Assembly: GCA_943788235.1 (NCBI GenBank)
Contig: CALSPM010000006.1
Span: forward strand, 62,001 to 126,000
DNA: 64,000 nt
Source: an uncultured Cyclobacteriaceae bacterium
GTDB lineage: Bacteria; Bacteroidota; Bacteroidia; Cytophagales; Cyclobacteriaceae
Direction of reading: 5' to 3'
The notes below the pieces were generated by a model. It saw nothing but the letters and a program-made list of their open reading frames with translations. It did no database searches and had not been told where the DNA came from. A program made the position numbers and the translations under genes. The first letter of the stretch is position 1. Every line of letters starts with the position of its first letter. Below are positions 54,719-63,701 of the stretch, piece by piece.

Positions 54719-56230
54719 ATGACATATTACAATTTACCAGAAAAAAATTTATTAGCCATTAAAACACTGAAAGAACTGAAGGCATCAGGTTACGCACCGA
54801 TTGGTATTAAAGATGAATTAAGAAAAAATTTATTACGTTCTTTCCAGGAAGGTAAATCAGTTTTTGAGGGCATTTGGGGCTATGAGCATACGGTAATTCC
54901 AGATATTGAAAGGGCTATTTTAGCCAGGCATAATATCAATTTTCTTGGACTGCGAGGACAGGCCAAAACCCGAATTGCACGGATGATGGTACTTTTACTT
55001 GATGAATGGATTCCTGTGGTACAAGGCTCGGAACTCAATGATGATCCGCTCAGACCGATTTCTCATTACGCCTTGGCTAAGTTAAAAGATGAAGGCGATC
55101 AGATGGCCATCTCTTGGCTACACAGAAATGAGCGATACACAGAGAAATTAGCGACCCCTGACGTTTCTATTGCCGATCTCATTGGCGATGTCGATCCCAT
55201 CAAGGCCGCGAGCTTGAAGCTCTCTTATGCAGATCAAAGGGTCATTCATTACGGTCTCATTCCTAGATCCAATAGATCGATTTTTGTGATCAATGAGCTT
55301 CCGGATTTACAAGCCCGTATTCAAGTCGCCCTTTTTAATATCCTTCAGGAAGGAGATATTCAAATAAGAGGTTTTAAGTTGCGATTGACTCTAGATGTTC
55401 AATTTGTGTTTACGGCAAATCCAGAGGATTATACCAACAGGGGCAGTATTGTCACACCCTTGAAAGATCGGATTGATAGTCAGATCATCACGCATTATCC
55501 AAAAAGTATAAAGATAGGAAAGAAAATAACCCAACAAGAAGCGCAATTGGAGCCAGAGCAGCAGCGTCTGGTGCATTCTTTTGAGTTGGCTAAGGATTTG
55601 GTTGAGCAGATTGCTTTTGAAGCTCGGGAGAGTGAGTATGTCGATGCCAAGAGTGGTGTTTCAGCAAGACTGACTATTTCCGCTTATGAAAATTTAATCA
55701 GTGCAGCCGAACGAAGAATGTTTAAGAATAGAGCGGAAAAAACAACAGTCCGAGTGGCTGATTTTGTTGGGGTCATTCCAGCCATAACTGGGAAAGTAGA
55801 ACTGGTCTATGAAGGAGAACAAGAAGGTCCAGGCATCGTAGCAGCTAACTTGATCAGTAAGGCCATAAGAACTCAATTTGTGAATTTCTTTCCGGATCCT
55901 GAAGAGATCAGAAAAAGTAAAAAAAGGGATAACCCTTATCAAGTCATTTCGGAATGGTTTGGGAAAGGGAATATGGTTGACTTAATGTTAGATGCTAGTA
56001 ATGCCGATTACAGCTCTTGCTTGAATAGCGTACCGGGATTGGCCGATTTGGTTAACAAAAAATACAAAAAGGAATCAGAGGCTTATCGATTATTTTTGAT
56101 GGAGTTGGCACTGCATGGTTTAGCAGAATACAGTGTGCTGAGTAAGCATAACCTTGATGAAGGATTGCAATTCAAAGATTTGATCAGTAGTATGTTTAAC
56201 ATAGAAGATCATACTGCAGAAGATATATAA
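54719..56230 (+). CDS. MoxR/magnesium-chelatase-like AAA+ ATPase
   Basis: 503 residues. The glycine-rich loop is atypical: FLGLRGQAKTRIARMMV (about 84) in place of GxxGxGKS. SIFVINELPDLQARIQVALFNILQEGDIQIRG gives a Walker B-like stretch with E for the DE pair, FVFTANPEDYTNRGSIVTPLKDRIDSQI the sensor 1 and arginine-finger region. It matches the Bacteroidetes family annotated as magnesium chelatase or sigma-54-interacting AAA protein. Works with the VWA protein just upstream. Confidence 0.85.
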   Translation: MTYYNLPEKNLLAIKTLKELKASGYAPIGIKDELRKNLLRSFQEGKSVFEGIWGYEHTVIPDIERAILARHNINFLGLRGQAKTRIARMMVLLLDEWIPVVQGSELNDDPLRPISHYALAKLKDEGDQMAISWLHRNERYTEKLATPDVSIADLIGDVDPIKAASLKLSYADQRVIHYGLIPRSNRSIFVINELPDLQARIQVALFNILQEGDIQIRGFKLRLTLDVQFVFTANPEDYTNRGSIVTPLKDRIDSQIITHYPKSIKIGKKITQQEAQLEPEQQRLVHSFELAKDLVEQIAFEARESEYVDAKSGVSARLTISAYENLISAAERRMFKNRAEKTTVRVADFVGVIPAITGKVELVYEGEQEGPGIVAANLISKAIRTQFVNFFPDPEEIRKSKKRDNPYQVISEWFGKGNMVDLMLDASNADYSSCLNSVPGLADLVNKKYKKESEAYRLFLMELALHGLAEYSVLSKHNLDEGLQFKDLISSMFNIEDHTAEDI

Positions 56231-56242
56231 AATAAAGTAGAT

Positions 56243-56887
56243 ATGACATTGAAAGAGGCCCAGCAGCTGATTGCACAGGGTGAGGGCCATCAAATTGAAT
56301 TTAAGCTAAAGGCGAAACATCCCGATAGAATTATCAGAGAAATTGTTGCTTTTTCAAATTCAAAAGGAGGGCATTTATTTATAGGTGTTGATGACGATGG
56401 CAGTATTATTGGACTCAAAGATGCTGAAGAAGCCCTTTATGTCATGGAAAAAGCGATGCAGGAGTTATGTAGGCCTCAAATTGAATATGAATACCAGATC
56501 ATACCCATAGACGGTAAACGCGCGATCATTCATTATCAATTTGAGTCTGGAAAAAAGAAACCCTATTTTGCCTTTTTAAAACCTTTTCATAAACGAGGTC
56601 GTTCCTTTGTACGGCTTGAAGACAGGTCTATTCAAGCCAGTAGAGAATTGAGGCAAATCTTAAAATTTTCCTTAAAGGGTACTGCGACACCTTTTGAGTA
56701 TGGTGAAAAGGAAAAGATACTCTTAAATTATTTAGGGAACCATGAGGAAATCACTGTCAATACTTTATGTACCGTTGGTAATATTGATAAGCAATTGGCC
56801 TCTCAAACCCTGATCAAACTCACGGTAAATAATGTATTGAAGGTCATCCCAGATGAAAAAGAAGATAGATTTATTTTTGTAGCCTAG
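56243..56887 (+). CDS. AlbA_2 (Schlafen AAA-like) domain protein
   Basis: 214 residues. The N-terminal AlbA_2 domain shows EGHQIEFKLKAKHPDRIIREIVAFSNSKGGHLFIGVDDDG (E-F-K and G-G-x-L-x-I-G-V motifs). The C-terminal part (about 140-214) looks like a winged helix (LLNYLGNHEEITVNTLCTV). Such proteins bind nucleic acid; the role is unknown. Twelve bases after the AAA ATPase gene, so likely the third gene of that operon. Confidence 0.82.
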   Translation: MTLKEAQQLIAQGEGHQIEFKLKAKHPDRIIREIVAFSNSKGGHLFIGVDDDGSIIGLKDAEEALYVMEKAMQELCRPQIEYEYQIIPIDGKRAIIHYQFESGKKKPYFAFLKPFHKRGRSFVRLEDRSIQASRELRQILKFSLKGTATPFEYGEKEKILLNYLGNHEEITVNTLCTVGNIDKQLASQTLIKLTVNNVLKVIPDEKEDRFIFVA

Positions 56888-57353
56888 ACTTTGGCAAACA
56901 AATTTTCTTATAAGTGAAAATTTATTTTGGTGTTCAGTGGACGTCTAGTTTAGTTCCAGAAAATCATATCGAGGTTCCTTTTTTAGCGCTAAGGCCTATT
57001 TCTTTTTTGAAGCTTTAAAAAAAGATTTTAGGAGCGCTTTCTTTGCATCAGCCTAATACAATTAGCCTCTTTTTTTAAATAATTACTTATCTCGTGATTT
57101 TAAAATTAGTTAAGTGGTTAGAATTGATTTTTGTGCTCATGATGCCCAAGACAAAAAGGCTAAGATAAAATTTAAACCCTTGTCGGTGAAAGACCAATCA
57201 TATTATTTTAATAATTTACAAAGCGGGCGCAATCGATTTCGTAAAAATTCTTTTTAATTTTAGTATAAATTATTCTTCTACTAATTATTTTCTATTTAAC
57301 TTATATTATGATAATTTAAAATTGATATAAACAGCATTCAATCAAATCTCATC
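56888..57353. other. Stretch without a gene before the sigma factor
   Basis: AT-rich. An orphan run of codons near 57150-57260 (KAKIKFKPLSVKDQSYYFNN in one frame) looks coding-like but lacks a start and has no known match, so it may be a relic. No clear promoter or RNA element was found. Confidence 0.35.
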
Positions 57354-57914
57354 ATGACTAATAAATTTCTTTTGCGCAGAATGAGCGAGGATGATGATGA
57401 ACGTGCATTAGAGGAATTATTCAATGCGCATTCGAAATGGCTATACACCGCTGCCTTTAGTATCGTGAAAGATCAAGGTCTTACAGAGGAAATTGTTGAG
57501 GACGTTTTTTTTAAACTTTGGCAAAATAGGTACAAATATGCCTCAATAGAAAATTTAGAATCTTTTTTGTTTGTGTGCACCAAAAATCTATCCTACGATC
57601 ACATTAGAAAGCGAGGAAACAGGCATTTCATTTCACTGGACGAGCAGATGTTGAATCAACATGAAATGGGGCCAGATCAAATTTATGAGCTCAATGAGCT
57701 CAATGAGCTCATTGCATTATCTGTTAAAAAATTGCCCCCTAGGTGTAAATCTATTTTTGAATTGGTCAGGAATAGCGGTCATTCATATAAAGAAGCAGCT
57801 CAAATTCTTAATTTGACTCCTAAGACCGTAGAAAACCAACTAAGAATAGCGACTAAGAAAATATATCATGATCTCGATAAGTACTTTCAAAGTAGTACAA
57901 TACAAGTAAGTTAG
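57354..57914 (+). CDS. RNA polymerase sigma factor, ECF family (Bacteroidetes expansion)
   Basis: 186 residues. Region 2: LEELFNAHSKWLYTAAFSIVKD and EEIVEDVFFKLWQNR (about 18-65); region 4: LPPRCKSIFELVRNSGHSYKEAAQILNLTPKTVENQLRIATKK (about 128-172). No FecR anti-sigma gene is adjacent; the following genes encode a lipoprotein and a T9SS cargo protein, which might be targets or merely neighbours. An in-frame 9-base repeat expands the linker. Confidence 0.92.
   Translation: MTNKFLLRRMSEDDDERALEELFNAHSKWLYTAAFSIVKDQGLTEEIVEDVFFKLWQNRYKYASIENLESFLFVCTKNLSYDHIRKRGNRHFISLDEQMLNQHEMGPDQIYELNELNELIALSVKKLPPRCKSIFELVRNSGHSYKEAAQILNLTPKTVENQLRIATKKIYHDLDKYFQSSTIQVS
57687..57713 (+). repeat. Three direct 9-base repeats in the sigma gene
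   Basis: GAGCTCAAT occurs twice, followed by GAGCTCATT. It encodes ELNELNELI in the linker between sigma regions 2 and 4, so copy-number change would keep the frame. Confidence 0.9.
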
Positions 57915-58089
57915 AACAAGAGATTTAGAAAGAAAAGAGAATCCACTGTGCGAAGTATTTTTTCAACGTTCTGACGTCTTTGGGGGATTGGAATCTTTTT
58001 TTCGTTCATTGCGGAGAGGAATCTTTTTTAAGATCCTTTGTATTAGGGTAAAGACCCTTCTGTTTTATTTATGCTTAAACAAAAGATGT

Positions 58090-58539
58090 ATGAAATACTT
58101 TAGAAGTTTGATTTTTTTTACTTTTTCGCTCGGCGCTCTGATGTTGATCAGTTGTGGCGATGACGATGATGCTTCAGTCGCTGACGATCCTGTTGAACAA
58201 ACAGAAGAAGAGAAGCAACTTGAAAGTTTGTCCGCTTCTGCTTGGACAATGTCTAGCATTACATTAGACGGCGCTGATGTGACCACCAATTTCAGTGGCC
58301 TAGTACTCACTATCAAATCGGATAAAACGTATTCAACAAATGGAAGTTATGATCCAGTATGGCCCTCTTCGGGTTCATTTACTTTTGGATCAGACTTAAA
58401 TACTCTGACAAGAGATGACGGAGTGAGTATGACAATTGCCGTAAGTGAAACAAGTTTAACGGTTACCTTCACTTATGCTGACTCGGGTGGACGAATTGAT
58501 GCGCTCCCGGGTGACTATGTGTTCAAATTTACACCATAA
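58090..58539 (+). CDS. Small lipoprotein, lipocalin-like (unknown function)
   Basis: 149 residues from the ATG at 58090, which opens the lipoprotein signal MKYFRSLIFFTFSLGALMLISC; a longer frame starts at 57988. After an acidic DDDDAS stretch and a low-complexity linker, a beta-rich fold (SASAWTMSSITLDGADVT, LVLTIKSDKTYST, DYVFKFTP) resembles lipocalin-like proteins of Bacteroidetes. Function unknown. It is followed 26 bases later by the VCBS protein gene. Confidence 0.72.
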   Translation: MKYFRSLIFFTFSLGALMLISCGDDDDASVADDPVEQTEEEKQLESLSASAWTMSSITLDGADVTTNFSGLVLTIKSDKTYSTNGSYDPVWPSSGSFTFGSDLNTLTRDDGVSMTIAVSETSLTVTFTYADSGGRIDALPGDYVFKFTP

Positions 58540-58565
58540 AAATTAAAAAAATTAAAGAAGAAAAT

Positions 58566-61115
58566 ATGAAAAGACATATACTTTATTACAATAAACTTGT
58601 CAAGCGATACAATAAGTATCGACGAAAAATTGATAATGCCAATAGCATATCCTTTCACAAAAGAAGGATTGATGTTTTTACAAAAAGAATGCGTCAATTG
58701 TATGATCGCATAAATGATTTAGGGAGAGCTTTGAAAATCGCAGCTGCCGGTAGCTTTGCTTCACTGGCGTTGGTATTAGCTCCAATGGATTCCAACGCCC
58801 AGACGAGCTTTGCACTTGAAACTGACAGGCCTCTGGGTACAGCACACGCCGAAAATTACGCTAAACCCGCCTTTGGTGATATTGACGGTGATGGAGATCT
58901 TGACCTAGTCATTGGTGAAAGATATCCTGGATTAGGAGCTTTTGTATATGAAAACGAGGATGGTAAATTCAAAAGGAACAAGGATCACCCAATAGTGGGA
59001 TTAGTAAAAAACCTTTATGATACTGCTGCTCATGGGACAGATGCCAACGAGGGAAGTGACGGTATGTATTCTGCTCCAGTTTTTGCCGATTTTGATGGTG
59101 ATGGTGATCATGATCTTTTTGTGGGTGAACAGAAAGGAATTATTCATTATTTTCAAAATGATGGAGGCACCTTCGCTTTAGATACCGCCAATAATCCATT
59201 AAAGAATTGGAATAAGGGAGATACTGGAGAAAAATCAAAACCTACTTTTGTAGATTTGGATGACGATGGAGATTTAGACGTGGTCATCGGTAAAGGCAAT
59301 GGGGAATTAAGATATTTGAAGAATGATGACGGTGTCTTGTCCGAGCAATATTCCTGGCAAGGAAGTAGCCCTTTTAGCTATCAAAAGACAGACAGTGTTG
59401 GAAATTTAGTTGAAGATTGGGGTTATCTAGATGTAGGTGATGAAGCAGCCCCTGCTTTTGCTGACCTTGACGGAGATGGCGATTTAGATGCTTATGTTGG
59501 GAACAAAGATGGGGCAATAGTGATGTACGTAAACACGGGATCAGCAACTGAACCTTCATTTGCCCAGGATACCACCGTAAATAATCCATTTTCAGATTTA
59601 TCGAGCTATCACTCCGAAGGTTTTGATAGTCCAACACCAATATTCGTGGATTTGGATGCAGACGGTGACTTGGATATGCCTATGGGATTTTTAAATGGAC
59701 CATTAACGTATTTTGATAATAATGGAGATGGTACTTTTAAATGGATTCCGGCCAATGAGTTAGGGATAGCAGATATTACCAATTCAAATATAGGTACAGC
59801 TATTGCAGATGTAGATGAAGATGGTGATTTAGATGTTGTCATGTCAAAGGGAGATGCTTTGACATACTTTGAAAATGATGGTGCTGGAAAGTTCTCGGAA
59901 AAGAATGGCGATGCCAATCCTTTAGATGCTGTAAGTTCAAGTATTGGTGGAGTGGACATTATTGATGGTGCAGACACAGCCAAAGCATCAGCTTTTTCAC
60001 CTACATGGGTTGATTGGAATGGTGATATGTATGGAGATCTGTTTGTGGGAACTGAAAATGATACCATCATTCATTATTATGAAAATGCTCAAGATGGGAC
60101 ATGGAAAGATGAAACATTTACTTCTAAGAATCCTTTCCTATCTTATAAAACAGTTGACAATGAAACCATCACCTTTATCGATTTAGATGGTGATGGGGAT
60201 CTTGACAGTTTTGTGGGTAATAAGGACGGAAAGCTCAAATATTTTGAAAACGATGGAGCGGGTGTTCTAGCAGAAGTTGCTGGTCCTTTTGAAAATGAGA
60301 ATCTCGGTGGAGATAAGATATGGCACGATGCATATGATCTTGATCAAGATGGTGACCTTGATATGTTCATTGGTAAAGATGATAGAGTCGAATATTATAT
60401 GAATAATGGAGATCAAACTTTTACCAATAGAGGAGATCTAAATCCTTTTGCAGGAATTACAGTGGTTGCAAACCCTTCTCCTGTCTTTGGTGATTTAAAT
60501 GGAGATGGTGTTCAAGATATGCTCTTGGGTGATCGCTCCGGTAGCTCATGGTTCTTCAAAGGATCAGGTACGGTTAAAGCACCTACAGCAGCTAGTGTTG
60601 ATGCTCAAACTGCAAATGTTGGGACTGAGTATAGTTTTGATGCGAGTAGTCTATTCACTGATGCCAATGATGACATCATTCAATATAGAGCAAAACAAGC
60701 TGATGGATCAGCATTACCCGCATGGTTGATTTTTACGCGTACGACGCAACAACTGACAGGAACGCCGTCAGCCGCCAATATCGGTTCTATAGATGTAGTG
60801 ATTGAGGCAGTAGACGTAGATAATAATATTGCGGAGGCCAGCTTTACATTAACAATCACTTCTTTAACGGCGATGGACCAAAAGGTAAGTATTTCATTTT
60901 ATCCAAATCCTACGGCGGACAAAGTCAATGTTAAATCAGAAATAACAGCGTTGAAAAATGTGAGTGTTTATTCACTATCAGGAGTTAATATTAAATCTTT
61001 TGAGATGACCTCTAAAGATTTTAGTGTAGATATGACTGATATGCCGAAAGGAGTTTATTTAATTAAAATAAATTCAGTTCAAGGTGAAATAATTCATCCA
61101 GTTATTAAAAAGTAG
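58566..61115 (+). CDS. Secreted VCBS/FG-GAP repeat protein with type IX sorting domain
   Basis: 849 residues. An unusually long N-terminus (about 58 basic residues, MKRHILYYNKLVKRYNKYRRK) precedes a hydrophobic signal (KIAAAGSFASLALVLAP) and NAQ cleavage site. About ten integrin-like VCBS/FG-GAP repeats follow, each with calcium-loop motifs such as DIDGDGDLDLVIGE, DLDGDGDLDAYVG and DLNGDGVQDMLLG. Then a putative Ig/cadherin-like domain (ANVGTEYSFDASSLFTDAND) and a C-terminal Por sorting domain (ISFYPNPTADKVNVKS, MPKGVYLIKIN). It should be secreted by T9SS and surface-attached, probably as an adhesin or lectin-like protein; ligand unknown. Confidence 0.92.
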   Translation: MKRHILYYNKLVKRYNKYRRKIDNANSISFHKRRIDVFTKRMRQLYDRINDLGRALKIAAAGSFASLALVLAPMDSNAQTSFALETDRPLGTAHAENYAKPAFGDIDGDGDLDLVIGERYPGLGAFVYENEDGKFKRNKDHPIVGLVKNLYDTAAHGTDANEGSDGMYSAPVFADFDGDGDHDLFVGEQKGIIHYFQNDGGTFALDTANNPLKNWNKGDTGEKSKPTFVDLDDDGDLDVVIGKGNGELRYLKNDDGVLSEQYSWQGSSPFSYQKTDSVGNLVEDWGYLDVGDEAAPAFADLDGDGDLDAYVGNKDGAIVMYVNTGSATEPSFAQDTTVNNPFSDLSSYHSEGFDSPTPIFVDLDADGDLDMPMGFLNGPLTYFDNNGDGTFKWIPANELGIADITNSNIGTAIADVDEDGDLDVVMSKGDALTYFENDGAGKFSEKNGDANPLDAVSSSIGGVDIIDGADTAKASAFSPTWVDWNGDMYGDLFVGTENDTIIHYYENAQDGTWKDETFTSKNPFLSYKTVDNETITFIDLDGDGDLDSFVGNKDGKLKYFENDGAGVLAEVAGPFENENLGGDKIWHDAYDLDQDGDLDMFIGKDDRVEYYMNNGDQTFTNRGDLNPFAGITVVANPSPVFGDLNGDGVQDMLLGDRSGSSWFFKGSGTVKAPTAASVDAQTANVGTEYSFDASSLFTDANDDIIQYRAKQADGSALPAWLIFTRTTQQLTGTPSAANIGSIDVVIEAVDVDNNIAEASFTLTITSLTAMDQKVSISFYPNPTADKVNVKSEITALKNVSVYSLSGVNIKSFEMTSKDFSVDMTDMPKGVYLIKINSVQGEIIHPVIKK

Positions 61116-61140
61116 TTTTCTTCTATTTATTTTATTGCTA

Positions 61141-61172
61141 AAAAGAGATACTCGTGAGTATCTCTTTTTTTT
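61141..61172 (+). terminator. Terminator after the VCBS protein gene
   Basis: AAAAGAGATACTC pairs with GAGTATCTCTTTT, followed by T residues. 26 bases after the stop codon. Confidence 0.85.
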
Positions 61173-61278
61173 AGTTTTCTAATTTTTTATTCGATAAAAA
61201 ATTATATTGTTTTAGCATTTAATATATGGACAAAGCGTTTGATCCAAATGGAGTTTTCAATTAAAGAATTACTAAAAA

Positions 61279-62175
61279 ATGATGGACTATAAATTTCAGT
61301 ACAGTGCTGCTATATCTTTGAAATGGATAAAGGACAATATGATGGAATTGGTATTTCCTGATATCACGAAGCAGGGAGACCGTATCCAGAAGAATTTTAA
61401 AGGCGTTGTAGTTTCTAAAAATAATGTGCCGGTAGGCATGATTTTGGGTCTATCTGATATGAATTTAAAAGACTTTAGAATCATGTCATTCAGAGTGAAA
61501 CCTGACCATGCAAATAATAAATTGGGCTTCAGACTCTTAATAGGACTAGAAGAGAATTTAAAAAAAGAAGGATTTGAGTGCCTAGAATTACAGTTTAGGT
61601 CACATTGGAAATCATTGTTTGTACTCGAGAAGTTGTTACAAAAAACGGAATGGAAGCAACCCGAATTTAATATGAGAATATGTCAATCTTTGGTTGAACA
61701 GGCATTTCCTGTTTTTCATAGAGGGCATCAGCTACCTAATGATTATACTTTTACCAGTTGGAAATTGGTTTCAGATCAAGAAAAAGAAGACATAAAAGAG
61801 CAACATGATCAGAACAGGTGGTATCCAGAGGAAGTGTCTCCATTCATTCTTACAGATATCATCGAACCAGAAGTTAGTCTCGCACTGCGCTTTAAGGGTC
61901 AAATTGTGGGTTGGCTGATCATTCATCAAATTAGTACAGAAACATTAGAGTATACGTCTCTTTTTATTGATGAAGCGCACAGAAGTTTTAAGATGGGACA
62001 TTTACTGATGGGTGAGGGAATTCTTAGCCAGTCAAACCAAAACAAATTTCCTAAATTTTTATTTACTGTGAAGGCAACGAATCGTTTGATGTTAAAATTC
62101 ATTGATCGTAATGGCCCGTCAAATGGGATGGTTGTTACCGACATATTTAAGGCAGAAAAAAAGTTACTACCTTAA
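61279..62175 (+). CDS. GNAT-like acetyltransferase, probably two tandem domains
   Basis: 298 residues. No clean acetyl-CoA loop is evident, but the pattern in the first half (KNNVPVGMILGLSDM, IMSFRVKPDHANNKLGFRLLIGLEENLKKEGF) and again in the second (GQIVGWLIIHQIS, YTSLFIDEAHRSFKMGHLLMGEGI) has the GNAT beta4-alpha3 layout. The call is by fold pattern, not by catalytic residues. It lies just upstream of the sulfatase gene. Substrate unknown. Confidence 0.55.
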   Translation: MMDYKFQYSAAISLKWIKDNMMELVFPDITKQGDRIQKNFKGVVVSKNNVPVGMILGLSDMNLKDFRIMSFRVKPDHANNKLGFRLLIGLEENLKKEGFECLELQFRSHWKSLFVLEKLLQKTEWKQPEFNMRICQSLVEQAFPVFHRGHQLPNDYTFTSWKLVSDQEKEDIKEQHDQNRWYPEEVSPFILTDIIEPEVSLALRFKGQIVGWLIIHQISTETLEYTSLFIDEAHRSFKMGHLLMGEGILSQSNQNKFPKFLFTVKATNRLMLKFIDRNGPSNGMVVTDIFKAEKKLLP

Positions 62176-62261
62176 CTCAAGTTTACAAATGTTGATCATT
62201 TGAGGGATGAACCTTTTATTCTCGTCATATAGACCTAGGATGTTTGGTTTTAATTAGGGTC

Positions 62262-63701
62262 ATGGCGATAAAAAATAATTTTACCTATTTCATTTTTTGT
62301 ATTATTTTGCTGGCGTGCCAAGATACGCAGAAGAAAAAAATGAGGAGACCCAATATCCTTTTTCTGTTGGCTGATGATTTGGGATATAATGAAATAGGAG
62401 CCTATGGGCAAAAAATCATCAAGACACCAGAGCTAGATAAGCTGGCAGAGAGCAGTATGAAGTTTACGAATTTCTATGCTGGAAATGCTGCTTGTTCTCC
62501 CTCTAGAGCAGTTTTGTTAACAGGAAAAAACCCAACTAAAGTGGCCATAAGAGGGAATTCAGGCTATTATGGAAATGACAAATGGGAGGGTGTAGCTCTG
62601 AATCAAGATGTTTTTACACTAGGAGAAATGCTCAAGGGGCAGGGATACCAAACTGCATTTATCGGTAAATGGCATTTAGACCATCCGGACGATGTAAAGA
62701 CTTGGGCTTTTGGACATGGATTTGATTATGCAGCTCAAGAACAATGGCCTGCCCGATTCAATCCCATTCGCCCGTTTCTTTCAAATAGGCTTTGGGTGAA
62801 TGGTGATCAAGAATATATTACTTATGATTATAAAAAATACTCATGTAAAGATGAGTTACGTACGGATTTAGCTTTCGATTTTCTTGAAAATAGGGAAAAA
62901 GAAAACCCTTTTTTCCTTTTCATGTCTTACCGTTCGCCGCATAGTTTTGAAGGCCCGATTAGAGATACTTTATTTTATGCTGATCAAGATTGGCCTGATA
63001 TAGAAAAGGCACATGCCGCTAAAATCACTTTGTTAGATAGACAAATTGGGAGGCTCTTGAGGCAGTTAAAGAAGATCGGAGTATTGGAAAGTACACTGGT
63101 TGTATTCACGAGTGATAACGGACCTCATTTTTCGCCTGGGGGTCACGACCATGAGTTTTTTGATAGTAATGGTCCTTTGCGAGGAGGGAAGCGTGATTTA
63201 TATGACGGGGGTATCCGCGTGCCTATGTTGGTATCGTGGAAGGGTAACGTAAGCCCTGCTACAACGACCGAACATATCTTAGGTTTTCAAGACGTAATGC
63301 CCACTTTTGCTGAAATTGTAGGGGCTCCCATTCCTGAGCAAACGGATGGTCTGTCATTTCTACCTCTTTTAGTAGGAGTGCCACAAAAAAAGCATGAATT
63401 TTTAAATTGGGAATACCAGATGAGTGGATGGTTTCAGACTCTACCAAAGGGTGGATTTAGACAATCTATTCGCCGTGAAAATTGGAAAGTAGTCCGTTAC
63501 GGAGTCAATACTGAAACAGAATTGTATAATCTAGATCATGATATTTCAGAGGCTCAAAACTTAGCTAAATCGTATCCTCAAATTGTGGAAGAGATGAATA
63601 AAATTTTTGAATCTGAACGAACGGAAACAGCAGGATTTCCTTTCGGGGGGGTCACACAAGATCATAAATCAATGGATATACAAATTAAAAAAAATGAGTA
63701 A
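62262..63701 (+). CDS. Sulfatase lipoprotein, formylglycine-dependent
   Basis: 479 residues from the ATG at 62262; the longer TTG-started frame is not needed. A lipoprotein signal ends in FCIILLAC (about residue 18). Sulfatase core: NILFLLADDLGYNEIGAYG (metal aspartates), ACSPSRAVLLTGK with Cys-x-Pro-x-Arg that matures to formylglycine, FIGKWHLDHPDD and FTSDNGPH. It is probably an arylsulfatase-type glycan or ester sulfatase. Overlaps the start of the GH97 gene, so they are likely one polysaccharide-use operon. No sulfatase-maturing enzyme is in the window. Confidence 0.9.
   Translation: MAIKNNFTYFIFCIILLACQDTQKKKMRRPNILFLLADDLGYNEIGAYGQKIIKTPELDKLAESSMKFTNFYAGNAACSPSRAVLLTGKNPTKVAIRGNSGYYGNDKWEGVALNQDVFTLGEMLKGQGYQTAFIGKWHLDHPDDVKTWAFGHGFDYAAQEQWPARFNPIRPFLSNRLWVNGDQEYITYDYKKYSCKDELRTDLAFDFLENREKENPFFLFMSYRSPHSFEGPIRDTLFYADQDWPDIEKAHAAKITLLDRQIGRLLRQLKKIGVLESTLVVFTSDNGPHFSPGGHDHEFFDSNGPLRGGKRDLYDGGIRVPMLVSWKGNVSPATTTEHILGFQDVMPTFAEIVGAPIPEQTDGLSFLPLLVGVPQKKHEFLNWEYQMSGWFQTLPKGGFRQSIRRENWKVVRYGVNTETELYNLDHDISEAQNLAKSYPQIVEEMNKIFESERTETAGFPFGGVTQDHKSMDIQIKKNE

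Noticed and set aside
59609-60070. 153-codon minus-strand open frame
   Set aside because: Shadow of the repetitive VCBS gene; repeats of the coding strand produce an open antisense frame.
58860-60550. Repeated DxDGDGDxD-coding segments that look like a DNA repeat array
   Set aside because: The repeats are protein-level calcium loops of VCBS/FG-GAP units, not a CRISPR or mobile repeat.
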